Source: Clostridiaceae bacterium (GTDB lineage Bacteria; Bacillota; Clostridia; Saccharofermentanales; UBA5734). Taken from it: a stretch of 11,617 nucleotides of DNA. The stretch covers positions 1-11,617 of the forward strand of contig JAAZFW010000514.1 in the NCBI GenBank assembly GCA_012511525.1. The letters run 5' to 3'. The position numbers and the translations under genes were made by a program. The notes under the pieces were generated by a model that ran no database searches, was not told the DNA's origin, and saw only the letters and a program-made list of their open reading frames with translations. Of this stretch, positions 6,795-11,617 are shown in pieces (the first letter of the stretch is position 1; the number at the start of each line of letters is the position of its first letter).

Positions 6795-7340
6795 TTAAGC
6801 TTCCGGCTTGGAGCCGGACGGCGCCAGCAGCAGCCGGACCGCTTTGCTGCCTGCGGTCAGGGTATCGACGATGTAGCCGAAAATGGTGATTCCCAGGATG
6901 ATTTTGCGCGTCATTTCCGCAGCTTCAGACGGGGTCATCGGACTGTCGACCGGGAATATGGCCTGGACAGCTTCGAAAAAGGCCACGTTGAAGACGGCCG
7001 GATTGGAAAACAGCCAGACCGCGACGAGGAAGCCGGGCAGCTTGAGGACCAGGTGCGCGCCGACCACCGGCAGCGTCCAGGAACCGGCCGACAGCTTGAC
7101 GATGTCCAGCAGGATGGATGCCAACAGCGAGAGGTTGATCCAGGGCAGCGCAGCGCTGAAAACGTCCGAAAAGAGCGGGACGGCCGCCTGTCCGGCCTCT
7201 TGCAGCCGGATCACCGCGCCCAGGTCGGGGCTGGCGTTCAGGAGGGCTAGAAAAATCAGGGTGAAAAGGATGCTGACGACCGGCTCCGATTTCCTGATTC
7301 GGAAAGGGTCGCGCGGTTCTGATTTTTGCACATGGGCCAT
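6795..7340 (-). CDS. Small multi-pass membrane protein, unknown function
   Basis: A 181-residue protein I do not recognise with confidence. A basic, polar N-terminus (1-19) is followed by hydrophobic segments at about 20-37, 61-82, 90-111 and 146-164, suggesting three or four membrane helices, and a short polar end. The stretch IVKLSAGSWTLPV (80-92) between the second and third helices loosely recalls the membrane part of HAAS-type signalling proteins of Bacillota, but this is a weak impression. The start at 7340 is chosen over ATGs at 7388 and 7358 because AGGAGG lies seven bases upstream of it. The gene is 57 bases after dnaJ and 9 bases before prmA, so it sits inside the heat-shock operon. 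It could be a membrane stress factor or an unrelated passenger; the sequence does not decide. Confidence 0.75.
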   Translation of the reverse strand: MAHVQKSEPRDPFRIRKSEPVVSILFTLIFLALLNASPDLGAVIRLQEAGQAAVPLFSDVFSAALPWINLSLLASILLDIVKLSAGSWTLPVVGAHLVLKLPGFLVAVWLFSNPAVFNVAFFEAVQAIFPVDSPMTPSEAAEMTRKIILGITIFGYIVDTLTAGSKAVRLLLAPSGSKPEA

Positions 7341-7347
7341 CGGATCC

Positions 7348-7353
7348 CCTCCT
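7348..7353 (-). promoter_or_regulatory. Ribosome binding site deciding the membrane-protein start
   Basis: The minus strand reads AGGAGG seven bases before the ATG at 7340. The alternative ATGs at 7358 and 7388 have no comparable site at the right distance. Confidence 0.8.
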
Positions 7354-7378
7354 GACATGCCTTCTCGATCTGCTTTCC

Positions 7379-7406
7379 ATGATAACAAACCCGATGCTTA
7401 TTTGAA
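7379..7406 (-). promoter_or_regulatory. Weak candidate promoter after dnaJ
   Basis: The minus strand carries TTCAAA (7401-7406) and TATCAT (7379-7384) with a 16-base spacer. These match the sigma-A consensus at 4 and 5 of 6 positions. It overlaps the end of dnaJ and could separately drive the membrane protein, prmA and the sugar genes. Matches this weak arise by chance, so this is a candidate only. Confidence 0.22.
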
Positions 7407-8525
7407 AAGGTCTTTCAGCTTGCCGAAGAAGCTGCCGCGCTTCTGGTAGTTGCTGTCGCTGCAGGTCTGGTCAAACTGGCGCAGCTGCTCTTTTTGCGCT
7501 TCCGAAAGGTGGCGCGGCACCTCGAGCACGACCCGGAAGATGTGGTCGCCGCGCGTGTTGGCGCGGTTGACATAGGGAATGCCTTTGCCGCGGATCGTGA
7601 ACGTCTCGCCGGGCTGGGTCCCCTCTTTGAGATGGTAAGTCTGCGGGCCGTCGATCGTCGGCACATCCAGCTCGCAGCCGAGCGCCGCCTGGGGGAAGGT
7701 GATCGGAATCTCGCAGTAGGTGTTGTTGCCGTCGCGCTGGAAGACCGGGTGCGGCCGGATGTGCACCTCGATGTAGAGGTCGCCGTAGGGGCCGCCCTGC
7801 GCACCGGGCTCGCCTTCACCCCGCATCGTCAGCATTTCGCCTTCGTTGATGCCCGCCGGCACGTTGACCCGCAGCTTCTTGCTTTTCTGGCGCCGTCCCC
7901 GTCCGCCGCAGGCCGTGCAGGGGTCCTTGATCACGGTACCCTTGCCGCCGCAGGCGACACAGGGCCGGGCGGTCATGACCGTTCCGAACAGCGTTTGCTG
8001 GCGCTGGTTGACCTGGCCGGTGCCATGGCAGGCCGAACATTTTTCAGGAGACGAGCCGTCGCGAGTCCCCGTACCTTGGCAGGTGTCGCACAAATCTTCC
8101 TTGTTGACCGTGATCTGGCGCTCAACACCAAAAGCGGCCTCCATGAAATCCAGGTTCATCCGGTACTTGAGGTTGGCGCCGCGCTGAGGGCCGGCCCGAC
8201 GGCGCGACCCGCCGCCAAAACCTCCGAAGAAGGAACCGAACAAGTCCTCAAGGTCGATATCGAAACCGGCGCCGTTGAAACCGCCGAAGCCCTGTCCGTC
8301 AAGCCCGGCATGACCGTACTGGTCGTATACCTTGCGTTTTTCCGGATCGCTGAGGACAGCGTAGGCCTCGTTGGCCTCCTTGAAGCGGGCTTCAGCCTCC
8401 TTGTTGCCCGGATTGAGATCCGGGTGGTGCTGCTTGGCAAGCTTGCGGTACGCTTTTTTCAGTTCGTCATCCGTTGCGGTGCGGGCAACGCCGAGAACCT
8501 CGTAATAGTCTCTTTTTTCAGGCAC
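7398..8525 (-). CDS. dnaJ: Chaperone DnaJ (Hsp40), full length
   Basis: A 375-residue type I J-protein that delivers unfolded substrates to DnaK and stimulates its ATPase. The J domain (1-70) contains the essential HPD at 34-36. A Gly/Phe-rich region runs about 73-112 and includes DIDLEDLFGSFFGG. The zinc-binding domain has four CxxCxGxG repeats starting at Cys146, Cys163, Cys189 and Cys203, all intact. The C-terminal substrate-binding and dimerisation domains fill about 215-345. The protein starts with GTG rather than ATG. GGAGGG at 8533-8538, seven bases upstream, and the canonical family N-terminus immediately after support this start. It lies 118 bases after dnaK with a strong hairpin between. 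Regulation by HrcA through the upstream operon promoter is expected from related species, but that promoter is outside the window. Confidence 0.98.
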   Translation of the reverse strand: MPEKRDYYEVLGVARTATDDELKKAYRKLAKQHHPDLNPGNKEAEARFKEANEAYAVLSDPEKRKVYDQYGHAGLDGQGFGGFNGAGFDIDLEDLFGSFFGGFGGGSRRRAGPQRGANLKYRMNLDFMEAAFGVERQITVNKEDLCDTCQGTGTRDGSSPEKCSACHGTGQVNQRQQTLFGTVMTARPCVACGGKGTVIKDPCTACGGRGRRQKSKKLRVNVPAGINEGEMLTMRGEGEPGAQGGPYGDLYIEVHIRPHPVFQRDGNNTYCEIPITFPQAALGCELDVPTIDGPQTYHLKEGTQPGETFTIRGKGIPYVNRANTRGDHIFRVVLEVPRHLSEAQKEQLRQFDQTCSDSNYQKRGSFFGKLKDLFK

Positions 8526-8532
8526 GTGCTGT

Positions 8533-8538
8533 CCCTCC
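8533..8538 (-). promoter_or_regulatory. Ribosome binding site for the GTG start of dnaJ
   Basis: The minus strand reads GGAGGG seven bases before the GTG at 8525. This fixes a non-ATG start for dnaJ. Confidence 0.8.
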
Positions 8539-8553
8539 GTCTACAAGGATAAA

Positions 8554-8579
8554 CCCGCCCGCTCGAAAAAGCGGGCGGG
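8554..8579 (-). terminator. Strong GC hairpin between dnaK and dnaJ (terminator or attenuator)
   Basis: Bases 8554-8563 pair perfectly with 8570-8579, giving a 10-bp, almost all-GC stem with a 6-base loop. On the transcribed minus strand the stem is followed by TTTATCC, a short and interrupted T-run. This fits a leaky intrinsic terminator that lets some transcripts continue into dnaJ, or a hairpin that protects the 3' end of a dnaK message. Since dnaJ has no obvious promoter of its own here, complete termination is unlikely. Confidence 0.6.
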
Positions 8580-8610
8580 GCTCATCCCCATTTATGCTGC
8601 AAGTCCCCTC

Positions 8611-8624
8611 CGGCCCGAGGGCCG
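8611..8624 (-). other. Second small hairpin in the dnaK-dnaJ gap
   Basis: CGGCC at 8611-8615 pairs with GGCCG at 8620-8624 around a 4-base loop. It lies about 20 bases after the dnaK stop and upstream of the larger hairpin in transcription order. It has no T-run, so it is not a terminator by itself. Confidence 0.35.
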
Positions 8625-8643
8625 ACGGTTCTGATAGCCGGCC

Positions 8644-10473
8644 TCAGTTGTCTCCGCCGGCGTCCTTGAAGCCGCCATCTTGCTGTTCCGGGCCGGGCCC
8701 GCCGCCGAAGCCTTCCGGACCCGGACCGCCGGCTTCGCCGCCCTGCTGCTTGTACAGGTGCTCGCTGGCCTTGAAGAAGGCCTGCTGGAGCGCCTCGGTA
8801 TCTTTCTTGATCGCCTCCAGGTCCTGGCCGTTCAGGCTGTTCCTGAGCTGTGTGACGGCCTGTTCGATCGCCGACTTGTCGTCGGATTCGATCTTGTCGC
8901 CCATATCCTTTAAGGTCTTCTCCGCCTGATAGATCGCCGAATCGGCGTGGTTGCGGGTGTCGACCTCGTCTTTTTTCTGCTTGTCTTCTGCCGCGTGCTG
9001 CTCGGCTTCCTTAACCGCTTTGTTGATCTCGTCCTCGGTCAGGTTGGTCGAAGCGGTAATCGTGATCTTCTGCTCGCGGCTGGTGCCCAGATCCTTGGCC
9101 GACACGTGGACGATGCCGTTGGCGTCGATGTCGAACGTGACTTCGATCTGCGGCACGCCGCGCGGGGCCGGCGGAATGCCGTCCAGGCTGAACTTGCCCA
9201 GCGTCTTGTTGTACTGCGCCATCTCGCGCTCGCCCTGCAGTACGTGGACCTCGACCTGCGTCTGGCCGTCTGCCGCCGTGGAGAAAACCTGGCTCTTCTT
9301 GGTCGGGATTGTCGTGTTGCGGTCGATAATCTTGGTGAAGACACCGCCCATCGTCTCGATGCCCAGGGAAAGCGGCGTGACGTCCAGCAGCAGCAATCCG
9401 GTCACATCGCCGGACAGGACGGCGGCCTGGATCGCGGCGCCGATGGCCACACACTCGTCGGGGTTGATGCCCTTGAAGGGTTCTTTGCCGAACAGCTTCT
9501 TAACCATGTCCTGGACGGACGGCGTACGCGTGGAACCGCCGACCAGCAGGATTTTTTCGATGTCCTGCGGCTTCAGTCCGGCGTCCGACAGGGCGCTGCG
9601 GGTCGGACCGACGGTCTTCTCGACCAGGTCCGCGGTCAGTTCGTCGAACTTGGCCCGGGTCAGGGTCGTGTCGAGGTGTTTCGGCCCCGAGGCGTCCGCC
9701 GTGATGTACGGCAGGTTGATGCTGGTGCTGGTCACGCTGGACAGCTCGACCTTGGCCTTTTCGGCCGCTTCGCGCAGGCGCTGCATGGCCATCTTGTCAT
9801 TGCGCAGGTCGATGCCCTGGTCTTTGCGGAACCCGTCCACCAGGTAATCGACGACCTTGCTGTCGAAGTCGTCGCCGCCCAGGCGGTTGTTGCCGTTGGT
9901 CGCCAGAACTTCAAAGACGCCGTCGCCGATTTCCAGGATGGACACATCGAAGGTTCCGCCGCCGAGGTCGAAGACGAGGATCTTCTGATCGGTCTCCTTG
10001 TCCAGGCCGTAGGCCAGCGAGGCCGCCGTCGGCTCGTTGATGATGCGCAGCACTTCGAGGCCGGCGATCTTGCCCGCGTCCTTGGTGGCCTGGCGCTGCG
10101 CGTCGCTGAAGTAGGCCGGCACCGTGATGACGGCCTGGGTGACCGTTTCACCCAGGTACGCCTCGGCGTCCGCCTTCAGCTTTTGCAGGATCATGGCTGA
10201 AATTTCCTGCGGCGAATACTGCTTGTTGTCGATGGTCACCTTGTGGTTGGTGCCCATTTCGCGCTTGATCGACATGACGGTGCGGTCCGGATTGGTTACG
10301 GCCTGCCGCTTGGCAACCTGGCCGACGAGACGCTCGCCTGTCTTGGAAAAGGCGACCACGGAGGGGGTCGTCCGGTTGCCTTCCGCATTTGGAATGACAA
10401 CAGGTTCGCCGCCTTCCATGACGGCAACACACGAGTTGGTTGTTCCCAGGTCAATACCTATGATTTTGCCCAT
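8644..10473 (-). CDS. dnaK: Chaperone DnaK (Hsp70)
   Basis: A 609-residue Hsp70 that binds unfolded segments in an ATP-controlled cycle with DnaJ and GrpE. The ATPase domain (1 to about 355) shows IDLGTTNS (7-14), VFDLGGGTFDVSIL (167-180) and ILLVGGSTRTP (308-318). The interdomain linker region is LLLDVTPLSLGIET (361-374), and the substrate-binding domain and helical lid follow to about 575. Around residues 64-92 the protein lacks the roughly two-dozen-residue insertion found in most Gram-negative DnaK, so it is of the Bacillota/Actinobacteria type. The last about 33 residues are Gly/Pro-rich and end in DAGGDN, without the acidic EV-type motif common at DnaK C-termini. The start has AGGAGG at 10483-10488. 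The gene is 69 bases after grpE, and HrcA control is expected from the operon type. Confidence 0.99.
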   Translation of the reverse strand: MGKIIGIDLGTTNSCVAVMEGGEPVVIPNAEGNRTTPSVVAFSKTGERLVGQVAKRQAVTNPDRTVMSIKREMGTNHKVTIDNKQYSPQEISAMILQKLKADAEAYLGETVTQAVITVPAYFSDAQRQATKDAGKIAGLEVLRIINEPTAASLAYGLDKETDQKILVFDLGGGTFDVSILEIGDGVFEVLATNGNNRLGGDDFDSKVVDYLVDGFRKDQGIDLRNDKMAMQRLREAAEKAKVELSSVTSTSINLPYITADASGPKHLDTTLTRAKFDELTADLVEKTVGPTRSALSDAGLKPQDIEKILLVGGSTRTPSVQDMVKKLFGKEPFKGINPDECVAIGAAIQAAVLSGDVTGLLLLDVTPLSLGIETMGGVFTKIIDRNTTIPTKKSQVFSTAADGQTQVEVHVLQGEREMAQYNKTLGKFSLDGIPPAPRGVPQIEVTFDIDANGIVHVSAKDLGTSREQKITITASTNLTEDEINKAVKEAEQHAAEDKQKKDEVDTRNHADSAIYQAEKTLKDMGDKIESDDKSAIEQAVTQLRNSLNGQDLEAIKKDTEALQQAFFKASEHLYKQQGGEAGGPGPEGFGGGPGPEQQDGGFKDAGGDN

Positions 10474-10542
10474 CTGCTTGTTCCTCCTGTATTTGAACGG
10501 TTGTTTTTTCTCTATCTTAACGCGTGCGGCGCACGTGTTCTC

Positions 10543-11112
10543 CTAGTTGGCGACCTTGACGACGCTGTGCCGGATGACGCGGTCCGCCCGCTTATAACCT
10601 TTGCGCAGTTCTTCGACAACGGTCGACGCGCCGACGCTTTCGTCTTCAACATGCATGACGGCATCGTGCAGGTTGGGGTCAAAGGGCTGGCCGCAGCAGT
10701 CGATCGGCGCGACGTCGAGCTTGTCCAGCACTTCGTGAACCTGTTTGCGGATCAAGGCGATGCCTTCGCCGATCTGGCGGGCTTCGGCGCTTTCGTACTG
10801 GTCGGTGACCCATTCGGCCCGGTCCAGGTTGTCGATGACCGGCAGCCATTCCCTGATGACCTGGACAATGCTGTCGGCATACAGCGCGTCCTTTTCTTTC
10901 TGGCTGCGCTTGCGGAAATTGTCGTATTCCGCCATCAGGCGCAGGTACTTGTCGGTCAAGAGCCGGTTCTCCTCTTCCTTGGCCTTGACGGCCTCCTTCA
11001 GGACCTGGGTTTCGTCCGGCTGCAAAGCGGCTTCCTCCGCCGCTTCCGGCTGGATGTCCGGCTGCTCCGTCTCGGGTACAACCGGTTCGTTTTGCTGCTC
11101 GCTCTGTTTCAT
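10543..11112 (-). CDS. grpE: Nucleotide exchange factor GrpE
   Basis: A 189-residue GrpE, which releases ADP from DnaK and in other bacteria acts as a thermosensor through its long helices. Residues 1-35 are acidic, Gln/Pro/Glu-rich and probably disordered. A long helical dimerisation region runs about 36-105 and includes AEYDNFRKRS (61-70), a conserved GrpE segment. The C-terminal beta domain carries FDPNLHDAV (144-152) and ends with the family hallmark LRKGYKRADRVIRHSVVKVA (169-188). Adjacent Cys139-Cys140 sit in the loop before FDPN, which is unusual but outside known functional residues. The start has GGAGG at 11123-11127 and overlaps the hrcA stop by 4 bases (ATGA), so the two are probably translationally coupled. 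Confidence 0.97.
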   Translation of the reverse strand: MKQSEQQNEPVVPETEQPDIQPEAAEEAALQPDETQVLKEAVKAKEEENRLLTDKYLRLMAEYDNFRKRSQKEKDALYADSIVQVIREWLPVIDNLDRAEWVTDQYESAEARQIGEGIALIRKQVHEVLDKLDVAPIDCCGQPFDPNLHDAVMHVEDESVGASTVVEELRKGYKRADRVIRHSVVKVAN

Positions 11113-11617
11113 GTCTGCTTTTCCTCCACGATTTCTTCACCGCGGGACAGTCGCCGCAGGTGTTCGTTCATTGTCTGCTTGACAAAGCTGATATGGGATA
11201 TGACTTTGCTGTACGCCATTCGGCGGGGGCCGATCACACCGATCCGGCCGGCGATGACATCGCCGACTTTGTACGTGGTTGTGACGAAGCTGCAGTCTTT
11301 GAGTCCGTCGACCGATATTTCCTGGCCGATCCGGATCATGTAGGACGGCTTGTCCGGCCGTCCGCTGGGCGGACTTGCGTTCTCCGGATCCTGCGCGTCC
11401 TTGATCTCGTTCATATAGCCGGCGATGATGCCGTCCCGGGCGAGCGTGTCGAAAAAGCAGCGGGCTTTGCCGATATCGTGAAATTCGGGGTAAGCCAGCA
11501 GCTGGTGCTGCCCGTCGATGTAAAGCTCCAGGTTGTCAGCTTGCTTGATCGCCACGTAGGCTTCGTAGAGCACCTGGTTGAGCAGGCTTTCCGGCAGCGG
11601 CGTGTTGCGCGCGGCCG
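11109..11617 (-). CDS. hrcA: Heat-inducible transcription repressor HrcA, C-terminal part (5' end beyond window)
   Basis: The reading frame stays open from the stop at 11109 to the right edge, so this is the last about 169 codons of a gene that continues outside. The sequence fits the C-terminal part of HrcA, the repressor that binds the CIRCE operator upstream of class I heat-shock genes. It contains DGQHQLLAYPEF, a Leu/Phe-rich helix, an IG...SVDGLKDCSFV region and the highly typical IGVIGPRRMAYSKVI near the end. The DNA-binding N-terminus is not in the window. A Pro/Ser/Asp-rich stretch (DAQDPENASPPSGRPDKPSY) before MIRIG looks longer than in familiar homologues. Translation does not begin at the in-frame GTG at 11573, because coding similarity and the open frame continue upstream. 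The gene overlaps grpE by 4 bases, as expected for a hrcA-grpE-dnaK-dnaJ operon. Confidence 0.93.
   Translation of the reverse strand, partial: AARNTPLPESLLNQVLYEAYVAIKQADNLELYIDGQHQLLAYPEFHDIGKARCFFDTLARDGIIAGYMNEIKDAQDPENASPPSGRPDKPSYMIRIGQEISVDGLKDCSFVTTTYKVGDVIAGRIGVIGPRRMAYSKVISHISFVKQTMNEHLRRLSRGEEIVEEKQT

Noticed and set aside
7494..8552. 352-codon open frame on the plus strand opposite dnaJ
   Set aside because: dnaJ on the minus strand has every expected motif across this stretch. The antisense translation is low-complexity and matches nothing I recognise.
8947..10200. 417-codon open frame on the plus strand opposite dnaK
   Set aside because: It is a shadow of dnaK in GC-rich DNA. 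Long antisense frames opposite hsp70 genes are well known and come from codon bias. It starts with GTG, has no clear ribosome binding site and shows no recognisable domain.
10519..10539. Hairpin between grpE and dnaK
   Set aside because: On the plus strand it looks like a 9-bp stem with one G-T pair. On the transcribed minus strand that pair becomes a C-A mismatch, and an A-rich stretch follows instead of a T-run, so it is not a terminator. A role in RNA processing cannot be excluded.
11109..11617. CIRCE operator (TTAGCACTC-N9-GAGTGCTAA)
   Set aside because: I found no such inverted repeat in the window. It would be expected upstream of hrcA, beyond the right edge.

Overview
The window looks like a GC-rich chromosomal segment from a member of the Bacillota, most likely a clostridial lineage. 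The main evidence is the order hrcA-grpE-dnaK-dnaJ followed closely by prmA, which is the class I heat-shock operon layout of this phylum. DnaK also lacks the N-terminal-lobe insertion found in the DnaK of most Gram-negative bacteria. I cannot name a genus. Nothing points to a plasmid, phage or transposon: there are no transposase, integrase, tRNA, rRNA or CRISPR signals, and base composition looks even throughout.

Left part (1-2168, plus strand): a DUF4349-type lipoprotein gene and a PfkB-family sugar kinase gene. Their stop and start codons overlap by 4 bases, so they form a two-gene unit. It converges on the minus-strand run, and the last 22 bases of the two ends overlap (2147-2168).

Right part (2147-11617, minus strand): ten genes in one direction. 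In order of transcription these are hrcA (cut by the right edge), grpE, dnaK, dnaJ, a small unknown membrane protein, prmA, a fructokinase-like PfkB kinase, a DEDDh exonuclease with a Cys4 tail, a ROK-family sugar kinase and a SIS-domain phosphoheptose-isomerase-like protein. Most junctions are overlaps or gaps of 1-10 bases. The larger gaps are 69 bases (grpE/dnaK), 118 bases (dnaK/dnaJ, with a strong hairpin), 57 bases (dnaJ/membrane protein, with a weak promoter candidate) and 50 bases (fructokinase/exonuclease).

How the genes fit together: HrcA represses the chaperone genes in other Bacillota. GrpE, DnaK and DnaJ form the Hsp70 cycle, and PrmA methylates ribosomal protein L11. Downstream come two sugar kinases and a sugar-phosphate isomerase, probably for intracellular sugar phosphorylation and isomerisation; their substrates cannot be read from sequence. 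I do not see a clearly new biological system. The points most worth a second look are the ROK kinase that has lost its zinc-binding cysteines, the unknown membrane protein inside the chaperone operon, the exonuclease's C-terminal Cys4 module, the lipoprotein-kinase pair, and the hairpin between dnaK and dnaJ. No stretch longer than 120 bases lacks a gene.
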